Origin: Aplidium turbinatum
Taxonomy: Eukaryota > Chordata > Ascidiacea > Aplousobranchia > Polyclinidae
Length of the DNA stretch: 64,000 nucleotides
Assembly (NCBI GenBank): GCA_918807975.1
Contig: OU964921.1
Location: 26,934,498 to 26,998,497 of the forward strand
Direction: 5' to 3'
The translations under genes were made by a program, and so were the position numbers. Shown here one piece after another: positions 25,101 to 37,100 of the stretch. Position 1 is the stretch's first letter, and every line of letters starts with the position of its first letter. The notes under the pieces are model-generated. The model was given only the letters and a program-made list of their open reading frames with translations, had not been told where the DNA came from and ran no database searches.

Positions 25101-28100
25101 GAAAACTATTGAATTAGTTTTTTTCACACAGAAAGTCTTTTATACTTTACAAATCTTATTAAATTTGTAAGAGGTGTCGATTTCGACACCTCGGCCGTTG
25201 GAGGTATATCTGCACATTGTAGATAACATAAAAAGATTTTTTAGAAAAATAATACTGAACTATAAAGTGTAAGCATAGTTAGGAAGCTACTGAAAGTTTG
25301 AAAACGTTGCGATAACAATTAAGGCCCAAAATAGTGAACTAGATTTCTAAAAGTGTCGATTTCGACACCTCGGCCGTTCTAGTGTTAAAGTATAAGAGTT
25401 TTACGAATAAAATCGGTGTCCGGTACAGGTTTATAGTTATTTATATTAGGTTACTGGTTGATGCAGCCCCGCCCCCCCATGTTTTAAGACCACGAGCCGC
25501 CACTGATTTCTAGTGAAATGGTGAACTGGTGTACTACAGTATTTCAATGCTGTAACAGCTTTCAAGAACCAACGGCTCCTAAGCTATATTGCATCGTGGA
25601 AGAATTTTAACTGTTTCCAGTGCAGCAGAAGCAAAACAAATACTTCTCTTTCCTAAAAAGGCTTTTAATTTGTATAGCTTGTGCAACTGCATTTGTTCCC
25701 AAACCTAAATAAACCAACAGCGGTATCACGAGATCAGTGTCAGACTGGTTTCTCTACTATAACCCTAATGATCAGCGGTTACTTCATGAAGTTGAAAAAC
25801 ACACGGTCGTTAAAATTATTAAAGCACGTTAACCATAGCCATAGGTGGCCGATGATAGAGAAAATGGTTTTGGCATGACATCATTTCTGCTTCATAACTT
25901 TTCATCAACTCCATTCAAAACGTTTCTTGGGATAACTAAGGCAGAAGCTTGTTCAACACCTCTTTTATTACAACGCTGGAAAGTTCCCCAATAGCTCAGA
26001 AATATGTCATAGGCCTACGATGTACAAGCGCAATGAAAACTCTGTAAAACAAAGTAAGTCTAAGTCACTTCAGTAATCCTGTATACTTACGTCGCTTAAT
26101 GTAGCAACAGATTTAGCACGAACAAATTCCGGAGCATCTGTTGAAATTGTATACTTTGATTTTGCTTTGTCTGCTTCTTTGTTATATTCCACCTGAAATT
26201 TCAATATTTGTAGATTATTATAAACTACTTTTTACGTTTTTAATAGCTGCATATTGTTACAATTACAAACACTTTGTACAAACAATTGTCGTACAAATGA
26301 TCAAACAACTAAAAAAGTTGTTTGGAGTGAACCCAAATCCATTTGATTTACAACAGACCTTGCTGGCAAATCCTACAGCTTTTCTGGCTTGTTGCAGCTC
26401 CGGGTAGTTGATGATGTCAGCAGGTCCAGATTTGCCGATGATGTCTTTTTTAAAATCAGCTTTATACCATTTGTCTGAAGTCATCTTGGCTGTCTGCGGG
26501 TGGTGAACACACAAAAATAAAGTAGGCTAATGGCTTGTTAAACAAATGGCTAGCTTTTGCAAAGATAGATACTCCTACGAAGAATACTTAAAACTTCCGT
26601 TAAAAATATTTACAGTTTCACAAATATTCTAAGTAGGTCCTAACAGAAATACTCATAGGCTTTAAGTTCACAAACATATTATTTTGGTAAACTGTTTTTA
26701 CTTTCAAAGAAATTACACACCTCTTTGTAATGTTTAGTGAAATTTGGTGTCTTATACTTTATGTCCACTTTTAAACTAATTGGCCATCAACCAGCTAAGG
26801 TTTGTACCATAACATAGTGCAGCGTAGGGTGACCATTTTTCGGGTGTTCACTTTTTTTCAGCTGGCTTCAAACACACACTAGGTTTGCAGTTTGCACAAC
26901 AGCTGTTCATATTTCATCAAAATAAACTGATGTGGTATGACATAAAGATTTACTGTGTAAATCAAGTATGTATCTGAAATTTTCTAAAAATTGTGAACAC
27001 CCAAAAAAATAATCACCATACCCAACTGATGGAAATACTGTACTGAAATAGTCTCATAGAGTTTTACAAAATATTTGTAGTTAAATGATAATGGCAAAAT
27101 ATCGCTTTTGCCCGGTTTTTAGAAGCAACAAAATGTTGGCAAGATCTTTCCCATTCCTGTCACGTAGGCCTACAATTTGCTACAAAGACCCTATTTTAAT
27201 TCCAAATCTTGTGACGGTAGCAACAGCAAGCAACATTCTTCATTAAAACTGACTAAAACTACAAAGATACGTGTATTATCTTCAAGGGCTACCTTGATAG
27301 CTTGAGCAATCAAGGGTACAGGCACAACCAGATTGTATTTCTCCCACAGTTTTCGAGCTTCGGCAGTGTAAGCTTGCTGTTGAAATAAAAAGAAATGCAT
27401 TACCAGTAGACTCATTTCGAAATTAATAACATCGTCAACCTGGAGTGGCGAAAAGGTAGATGCTCGAAAGCTCCAGAACCACAAACGTAGACAAAAACTT
27501 TAAAATTATTATTGATTTATAAAGACATCTTAGAAAACCTTCAACAAAACAAATTTACAAATTAGCAGCAAAAATTTTGATTTTACCCAATCAAAAGTAA
27601 TTTGGCCCGATTGCCAACCACTGCCCGGTAAGCATTAAAATCAAATTAAATAAAAACTTAAATGTTCAATATTGATCAACTTTTCTGCTCATTTGACAAA
27701 GAAATCTTTCTACAAAATTGTCTAAAGTGACTTACATAATTTGTGGCATTTCTCAAAGATTTAGATCTTTGCATGTCGGCATCCAAACCAACAGATGTGA
27801 ACCCCAAAACTTTATTTCGTTCGTATGCGGCTTTGTATTCATTCTGGTATGACAGTAACACAAAACATTGGTAAACGACTGCAGGATTTTGGATAATAAT
27901 CGTAAATAAATACATCATCCTAGTGTAGTTTGGATTGTTGCTCGTGATGATAATAACATTTGAGGTCTAAACGGAAAAAGCAAGATCGAAAAAAAAAATT
28001 TAACAAAGTCGTTATTTCTCTCAGATGAATAAACTTACGTCACTACGTATTTTTAGATTTTCTTGAATCTTTTTGTAGAAATCGGTTTGCGTGGTGTCAA

Positions 28101-31100
28101 AGTGTACGTTCTGGAGAGTCTTCATCCCTTCAGCTTTGTAACTTTTCTAACATTGTACGCGAGTCAGTCAGAAAGTGATAAGCTCAATTCAATTTGCTCC
28201 ATTTATACTTGTATAGCTACTTTTTCAGGCATTTTGGCATTTATAGTATAAAAACTTGTTCATATATAAACAACGCTTGATAAACACACAATCCATTGGT
28301 CGCTGTGCCTGGAATATAATAGCGTGACCTGCGGCGGCGCCTCAAACGCAAAAAGAATTGCTTACCCTACAGTAAATGTTTTTCCCTGAACTGTTTTCTG
28401 TAAAATAGTATACGTACATCACTAGCGTTACGTTGAGCTGATGTCATGGCTTCGTATATAGGAGTGAGCGTCGCTGGGAAGCAGATGTAGTTTTTGTCGT
28501 ATTCCCAATCCTCTTTGTACTTTTTCTGCAAAAATTAATTGATAAAAACTTGTTATTATCCGTTAAAAGGTCGCAGCCAGACAATCTCATCACGGGCGTA
28601 ATCACTCATGGTGGAAAATAAAAATGAAGCTGTAGCCTACATATACCTAAATAATTTTGTGCTGCATGCTTTTAGAGGTTAGAATAATATTTAAAATACC
28701 AATCGTTCATGGATGGCACTGGTCTTAGGGAAGTGGACACCGTTTCATAAATAGAGCACTTGCATGAGACTTGTGTGTGCATCCAACAGTATGGTGTACT
28801 GCATACTTAATAGCGCAAGTTGTGAACCTAATGTGTGTTTTCACATTATATATTCAAACATCATTTCCGCTTAAAACAGATTGCGCATCAACATGGGTTA
28901 TCTGTTTCCATGAGTCACGACTTTTAGCTAGCTTGCCCAGTGTCGTCAAATTGAGTCCGGTCCATGCCTGGATGTTGTCATATCATCGCCTTGGTTGTCT
29001 GCTTCTTTTTCTATTTCCGTTAACTTTACCTTCCATGCAGATTTTGCTAACTCCGTATTTTGATGTTTTAGTACAACCGAACAGTTTTACAATTTTTGAT
29101 TTTTTGTTACTGCAAGTGGGTGTAGCTTCGTTATAACAATAAGCTTTGTTTGCTTCGTTGTTCACAATAAGCATAAAAAAACTGAAAATTAACTTGATTT
29201 ATTAATCATTTTCTAGTCACACTGACATCTGATAATTGCGATGCCTTGATACTCCGTTGCACATCTAAATGGTCCTCGATTGGGATCTGCTGAAATCCTT
29301 TGAACTTTTTTTGTATTTCTCCCAAATCTTTTCGGTACTCATTCTGAAATCAACAAATATTTAAAACCAAATCATTCACAAATTAAAAATCTAATTTTTG
29401 ATGTAATTTCAAACTGTTAGTCGCTTCCCTGGGGTCTGCAGACCATCTTAGGCTCAGGAAGAAAAGTTTGTTTGATTAGAATAGAGTTTAATTACGAAGG
29501 GTGGCTCTAAATGAGAAAAACAAAGAACTTACGTGCCAAACTAAAATTGTGTTTAGTTTCGAATAACTATCAATATAGTATAAGTACAGTAGTAGGCTCT
29601 GCTATGTGTTTGAGAACATTAAATTTGCAGCGCATTTTGTGTTCTGAGATTCTCTTGCATTTCAAGCTGACACTTAAATGGTAAAAATAAAGTTAAAATG
29701 AAACAAAATTTCGTTTCGAATTAAACTTTTTAGCAAAGAACTGCGTATGAAAGGCATATCGAAGTAAAACGAAATTCCTTGACCAATATCAGTTTATTCA
29801 TCAAAAACCTAGCAGAACGAGAGTAACACATTCCGGTGTAAAGCAACAACTAAAATATCAGACGGCTACCGTACTTTAACGCCTTTCCCAGGGAGACAAC
29901 GAAACGACCATATACTATAGGGCCAGCACAAAATTTGATGAATCAAATAAGTATTTTCGCACATATCATTGAGCCAGGCAAAAAGTCGCCAAGAAAGAAG
30001 GATCCGAAGGGGGGTCTGTGACGTTCTAAATTAGCACTGGGCATACCCCAAAACATTTTGAAAAGAATACCGTAAAAGTTTGCAATTTGAGAGTAATTTC
30101 AGCCTAAGATAATAGTAAAACTCTGTCAAGTAATGCTGTAACATAAGGTAAAATGTTTATTCAAAATTTTTCGGAGGGGTGGTGCAATGGCATCCTTTGA
30201 TACCCCTGACTACGCCCCTGTATAGGGCTATAGGCCTATAGCCTACGGTCTACAGTACAAGTCAGTATTGCACGCCATCCTGTAATAATGCAGTGTTGAA
30301 ACACAGTAATCACATAGGCTAGTCAAAAAAAAAACATCATGCAAAAACACGCTCAAAATCGTCATAGCATTAAAGCTGAAATGTTTAATGTTTAAACTAA
30401 ATTTTAGATTATGAAAAATCAAAGCGGCAAACTGTTTGGAGTAAAGCAACTCTAAAAGATGTAAGCTAAACTCTATTGAAATGCTAACAAGATAAGTTTC
30501 AAGAGGAAGTAAATTTACTTCATTGCAACCCCGGACACACACAAGATAAAAAATACTCTAAAACCATAAGACACAAAAGTAAACGTCCCCTAGGCAGTCT
30601 TGGGCAACTATTTTTTTTTAGCTTTTTGAAATTAGATTTAAAATTATAATGGAGCTATTGAAGTTTTACAAATTTGCCAAAAATTAGAGCTACTTAAGTT
30701 TTCACAGATTAAAGTAGAATTTAAACTAGATTAGAAATAGCTTGACGTAGTTGTCACATATCTTTTTCTATTTGGATAAAAACACCAAAATGGCAAATGT
30801 GGATCAAATACAGCACCTAAACCACATGCCGTACCCCATACGTCATTATAGGCGTTGTAATGTCAATGAATTAATGAATCAATCGAGTTTGTTAATGACT
30901 TTGCCACTTTTAAGCCATGAAATGACAGCATGACACTTTAATCTTAAATTGATTGTTTTCCTTGCATGAGGTTGATAAGAGCACAGTTTCCTTTCATTTA
31001 CTGAAAAATACTGTTGGATAAACTAGAATTTTTATGAAAACTGGAGATTAGATCTACAATTAAAGTAAACAAGGTTTAACCAAATTAGATTAGAATTACC

Positions 31101-34100
31101 GACGTTTCGCTCTAATTCATCGAAACATACAAATACAATTATCTAGAATTCTAGTCCAACTCTGCCCCATATTGCGCCAGCCAATCGGCAAAAACATGCT
31201 GTCTATAGGCTGGGAAAAAAGCAAGCGGCTATGTCACCTTTCCCGCAGCTCTGTGCAATGAAGCGTGACGTGTAAAACAATCACTCTGGCTCAGTGGACG
31301 TGAAGCAACTGAAGCATCTCTCAGGGGGGCGCAAGCTCTACAACAATTTCAATTTTTTGAATACTTTCAACCATTGAATAACCTCATTCTACCATTGAAT
31401 GCTCTCAACCATTGAATAACCTCATTCTACCACTGAATACTCTCAACCTTAAGCTTCAAGGGAAAAACATCAACATAATTAAGCATCATGACATCATTCG
31501 AACTTTTATAGCCAAACTCGACTTCTGGAAGAGTCGAATTGAACAAGGAAATCCAGCGAGCTTCAGTAACTTGGATTCTGCTCTCAAAGATGGTAACTTT
31601 GAGTCTGAGTTGAAGAAACAAATATAAATCCACCTTAATGGATTGAAAGCGGAGTTCATCAAGTACTTTCCAGATCTGGATGAGAAGCGTGAAACCTGGA
31701 AGTTCATCAGAAATCCGTTTCAATGCGAAGTAGTTAATATTTTCGAAGAAGGACAAGAGGAGTTTCTTGAGATGAAGTTCAACTCCACAGCTAAAGAAGA
31801 CTTCGAAGAACTGGAACTTGAATCGTTCTGGGCCAATTACCTTCCTGTTTACCCTCTTATCGCAACTCGGGCTTTTCGAATTCTAACAATGTTTGGATCC
31901 ACGTACAGTATCTTTGTGAAGCTGCATTTTCTGCTCTCGTTCCTATCAAGACCAAGTACAGAAACAGGCTGAGAGTTGAAGGAGACTTACGTTGTTCACT
32001 CTCTGGAGTTAAACCTCGCATTAAAAATCTAGTCGCTAAGAAGCAGTGCCAAGTATCTCACTGATGTGTACAATAAACAGACAAAAATGCAAATTTTTGG
32101 TATGATACTGATTTAAAATCTAGGGAGCCGCGAGGCACATGACCATTATTGAAGGGGGGCTTGATAGAAAAAAGGGTTAAGAACCACTGCTCTGGCTGCT
32201 TCATTTATAACTTGTTTAGCAGTTGAAAATTGAATGAGGCTTTTAGAATTGGCAATTGAATTGAATTTAGCAGTTGGTAGAATTTTCGGAAAAACGTCGA
32301 ATCAACGTTAAAAAAACAAGAAACTGACTGTTATATTTTATTCAAGTTACTTTATAATATAAACAGGCCAAGTGATATAATGATGAGCCACTTATTAATG
32401 GGCTATGTTACAGCACGTAAGCTATGGCACTTGAAAGAATTGCTGGTAGTGTGTTGGTCACAACGGTAAACCATAATCTCTTCGTGGGAAAATTGTAACA
32501 TAAATTTCCCGGATCCGTTCGTCTGTATGCAATGACCGAAAGAAACAGTCTTCTGAAAACGTCTATTCAAGAATTGTATTTCTGTAAAAATAGCCCCATG
32601 TGTTACTGTGTTGGTGTGAAAGCAAAATGCTGTTGGTCTACAATTCTGATAGATTTGAAATTTCTTCCTGCGTCTGTATCTTTATAATAATAAGTGAAAA
32701 TTATTGTCTTATTTACTGTAATAAGAAGGCTAAGTAGGTTTCCATTTGTAGCCTTATTTGCTTCTTTGCTTGTGAAAACAATGTATCACTCGTGGCGTAC
32801 TTAGCCTACACTGCATATAAATCAACTGGAGTAGGCAAATAAGAATTGTTAAAGGGAAATAACTTTAAGAATGCCATTCACCAAGCTTGTTTATTTAGCC
32901 AAAATAAACAAACTTGGAATAACAATATAGATCAGGGGTCATCAAACTACGGCCCGCGGGCCGGAACCGGCCCACGAACTGATTTCATCCGGCCCGCCAC
33001 GTACCGTACTGCGGAAATTACAGCTGCGCTACAATTCTGTAGGCTACATGCGCTTTTCTTGGCATTAGCAACCGTTGCTTTGCCTTTTTGTGTAATAAAA
33101 ACTTCTTTGTTAAAATTGTTCGTTCTTATAGTTCGTTGTTGTATGTTGAATTTGTACATTCTTCCATCAGGCAGCCTACATTGTTGGTGTTCTGTTTTTA
33201 TCATTAGGCCACCACAAATGGAGACAGCCTAGGCCAGGGCTACTCAACTGGCGGACCGCGGTCCGAATCCAGACCTTCTGGGTGTTGAAGGTGGATCTCG
33301 GGCTTCCGGAAGAATAACTTCATTGCCACATTTTAGGGCCTCTTAAAACAGATTTCCATTAGGAAAAAGCAATTTTTTGTAATTATCCAAGGAGCTGGGG
33401 GCTTTGCCCCCAGACCCCCAACGCTTTGCCGTCTTCTCTGATGTGCGATCCACACAGCTACACTACAAAGAAACACAATACATTTTTTCATTTTTTGTTT
33501 CTTTGTTTGTGTTAAACAAAAGTCGTGTTACGTTACACACTGCCTGAAAAGTGTTTCGGTGCTCGTTGCTTACTGGTTGTTTAATTTTTGTGGTTGCATG
33601 TGAAATATTCACCCGACCGTAAAAATATTCAACTTGTCAAAATGGACCTTTGCTAAAATTAGTTGAGTAGCCTGGCCTAGGCCAAATTTGGAAAGATGTA
33701 ATGTTTTTTCAAGAGCACGATGCCCTGTAGTGTATCACAGCAGGCAAGGGCGTCCGCACATAGGGGAAAATGGGGTCAGCTGACCCCCCCTGGAAAATTG
33801 TTGGATGAAAAATAAAAAAGCGAGAACATGCAAAAATAGGCAATTTTCTGAAAGGGGGGGAGGGGTGAAGGTGATACGAGTGATGACTGGCTGGTCAAGC
33901 TCTCCGATTGTGATCATCACCCTTCTTCGGGAGTATCCCACTTCCTCTATTAATTTATGAAGATACCTACGAGCTTCCCGCAATCGCAAAATTTGACAAC
34001 TTGAGCTCCTGTACTCTCAGAACCACATTACTAGTGCGGGCACTGGCTTTAACTCACATAAATCTGAAAAAGGATTATTCACAGTTTCAGATAAAATCAT

Positions 34101-37100
34101 TTCGTATTTCGTAAATTCAATGAAGCTGTTCGTAACATTGAATCATACAGAAAAGAACAATCAGCCACCAGTTTAGTTAATCAGTTCTTGAATAAAAAGT
34201 GAAGTCGACGTGGGTCTTTTCCGAATTTTTGGATGACTTTTTGGATGAACGAATTTTTGTCCGAGTTTATTCGGCTTCTGTGGACACTCATCTTTGTTTT
34301 GTGGTTCGTAGATATCAGAATAATTGATTTTGTGGATTTGTGCAGAATGCTCAAATCTTTTTAGGCTCACTGCAAATCTCAAATCACCACTATAAGCTAC
34401 TGGTAAACTGCATTAACAGCTTGCCACACTTCTACCAGTCCTTGGCAAATTGAAACTAAGCTATTTGAACAATCGCTAATAATTTTCAAATTTGCTGTTG
34501 ATATAATCACAACTCATAACTTTTTTCTGTGTATGGTTTTAAAGGTTATAGACTCCCAAATACCATCGCGTAATTGAAATGCTTCTTTTTCTCTGTTCTT
34601 ACCTTCCTTTACTATTTCTTCTTGGAACTACTAGCTACTAGCAGTCGGTCGCTGCGGAAACCACACAGTTATGACAAAACAAAGTGCATTATTACCCCAA
34701 ATGTATATATTACACCTTACGCAAGGTTCACTTGAGCACGATAATAGTATGCAATAAAACGATTATATAACTCTGATAATTTTTGCTCTGGCCAATTTTG
34801 ATAAAAATCCGTAGAAATGTAAACACTGATAAAATGATAAATTGTCTGAATGGTGTCTTCTTCTCTCGTGTTGTCGCTATATGTCAGGGCATCCGTTGGT
34901 TAGCCACTGCCTGGTGTCGTCATCGATAGAAACTAGGCCTTCCATACCATGAGGTGGTCTATATAGCCGGCAATCCTTGATAAACTGGATGGTGTAATGG
35001 TCAAATTTTCAAAAAAAGTTTGCATCCGGCCGAAAGGGCAGAGTGAACCCACCTTGACCCCTCCCTAACCGAAAACCTGCGGACGCTCTTAACAGCAAAG
35101 GATAACTTTTCCAGCAACCTTTCGATTTTCATCACAACTTTGCTATTCCACCGCTGACTTTGTTTTTATTGTGCTCAATTCAAGTCAATGAATTTTTTCG
35201 CATTTTGCATCCGGCCCGCAGCTGTTAATCTCGCAGCAATCCGGCTCTCAGAGAAAAAAGTTTGGTGATCCCTGATATAGATGATGGGTAATTTTTGTTT
35301 ATTTGAGGTAGGCTATCACAGCTGTAGAATAAGCGTTTTTGCGTGGTTTTATTGAGCTGGACTGCCATTCAATCAGGGCCATAGCTTAATCAGTTGGGCC
35401 CTGACGCAATTATGGGGCCTCCATTTGTTTCTATGCATATTATAGAACGTAGAAATGACGTAAGCTACATAAAACTCGCAGGAGCTAATGACCACAAGGA
35501 TCGCGACCCACAGGTTGAAAACCCCTGTTCTAAATGAAATTATAACAAGTTTAGGCTACTTACTTTAGTTGTTGACTAAAATATTTTAAAATAAAATTTA
35601 TCAACGCGAGGTCCTTTCGTTCAGTGGCCCCGTGCAGTAGACTATAGCGCTGTGCCGGCGGCAGTTAGGCCCATGGGCTACGGCCCAGGCCCGGATTTAG
35701 GGGGGGGCAGAGGGGGCATGTGCCCCGGGCCCCCCGACTTTTGAAGGGCCCCCCTACGTGGAAAAAATGTGATTTTATGTTATTATTATTTTTTTCTTTC
35801 AGCCTTTGAAGTTTCTGCAAAATGTTGTTTGTTTGTGCAGTGCTGGATTAATGCTGCTGTAAACGTAGAGGTGGTTTTTCGCGCCGTAGGCGCGAAAATT
35901 TTTTTTTCGCGGGGGGCTCCCCGATCTAAAAGTGCCCCAGGCCCCCCATCAGCTAAATCCGGCCCTGCTACGGCCCTGAAGTAAATTTAATTTTTTCTGA
36001 AATTAGATAACTTTATTGTAACACTCAGTCAAAAATACGTTTAGTACAAAATGTACCTACGACTAAAATGGGCGATTGTTCGATCAAAACAACAACCAAA
36101 ACTTCAGAAACTGTGCTTCACGACTACGATTTCAGTTCCTAAAGTGCTTTGTTTTCCACGTCATGCTTTATTGGTTGGCTGGGGGAAAGGTATATTGCCT
36201 TCTCTGTGTGATAGTTTCATGAATTTTTAAGTAGCAGAACTGGCAAAAATATTTTTTTGATTAAAAAATCTAAAAAGTAAAAACTTACCCAGGCAACAGC
36301 ACTTGTTTTTTTTGTGATTGTTAATCCACGACAAAAGATGATATCATTCCCAAATGTTGTAGTTCATCACAGTCAATAAAACACAAATCACATGGAGAAG
36401 CAGTTGCACGGATTTCACAACAACCTTCGCTCACTCGGACGGTTGAAAATTACAAAGAATAAAGCAATAAACACAAAGCATGCCGTCAAGACAGTGATCA
36501 GTCACTGATCAGCTTAATTTGGTAAGTTAGTCTCGAGGCAAAACAGTGTTGAGACAATTAGTGTTTGTGTCGTAACAAGCTGCATTAGGTGGAAACATCA
36601 AAAAGAAAACTTTTTTCATTTTGCCTTCGCGTCGTCAATAAACATGCAGAAAATCGTTGATTGTAAATGCACAAATTGACTTCAGCGACTTGCGTTTTGT
36701 GTGCTCAAAAGATAATATTACGTTGACAAAATAAAATCATTAACTAAAAGTAACTACTGGAGTGACTACCACTACCTACCGCATCGTAGCGTGTTGTACT
36801 TCTAAAATGCAAAGAGAAAGGCAACAAGAGTAAACAGTTTTAACTTTTTAAAGGACGTGCCCTTGCTAGGCAAAAAAAAGATCAGACCCTCTGCAGCCTG
36901 ACAATACTAAAAATGTAAAAGTATTGCAGAAGTACCAATGAAGAAACAAGTCGAACAATAACGAAAATTTAATCGATTTTGAAGCCGTCGTGCACAGTCA
37001 CATTTATCACATGCAACTTTACAATGCAATAAACAAGCATTCATTACGTACAGCAAGCAAAGATACAAAAGATTTGATACAATAATTGTATAATTAAGCA

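Larger units (their letters stand above)
17387..25384 (-). mobile_element. piggyBac element A, TSD TTAA, nested in the hAT
   Basis: The ends CACTAGAACGGCCG and CGGCCGTTCTAGTG are perfect inverted repeats flanked by TTAA at 17383-17386 and 25385-25388. Subterminal palindromes of the form GGTGTCGATTTCGACACC occur at about 17430, 25172 and 25352, and CTCCAACGGCCG / CGGCCGTTGGAG pairs lie inside both ends. The minus-strand transposase remnant is at 17794-18834. About 1.76 kb remains without inserts. Confidence 0.93.
16530..25505. mobile_element. hAT element (outermost of a five-level nest), TSD ATTTCTAG
   Basis: The left end CAGTGGCGGCTGGTCATAAG and right end ACCACGAGCCGCCACTG are inverted. The perfect 8-bp duplication ATTTCTAG lies at 16522-16529 and 25506-25513. 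Without the inserts the element is only about 980 bp (16530-17386 plus 25385-25505) and has no transposase, so it was a non-autonomous copy. It sits in the intron between exons 10 and 11. Confidence 0.93.
31292..32189 (+). mobile_element. hAT element Q (Charlie/ZBED5-like), TSD CTCTGGCT
   Basis: The right end AAGGGTTAAGAACCACTG is a typical Charlie terminus. The left end CAGTGGACGTGAAGC is worn. The perfect duplication CTCTGGCT lies at 31284-31291 and 32190-32197. It carries only the C-terminal half of a transposase, so it is an internally deleted copy. Confidence 0.9.
32933..35274. mobile_element. hAT element S, TSD ATATAGAT, carrying two inserts
   Basis: The ends CAGGGGTCATCAAACTACGG and AAGTTTGGTGATCCCTG are typical Charlie-type termini. 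The perfect duplication ATATAGAT lies at 32925-32932 and 35275-35282. Subterminal GGCCCGCGGGCC is a palindrome. No transposase found. About 0.55 kb of S itself remains outside the inserts S2 and S3. Confidence 0.93.

Noticed and set aside
28771-29136. 121-codon plus-strand frame
   Set aside because: Lies in a nebulin intron, antisense, AT-biased composition, no recognisable domain.
32846-33232. 128-codon plus-strand frame
   Set aside because: It runs across the end of hAT S and its subterminal GGCCCGCGGGCC block, so it is not a gene.
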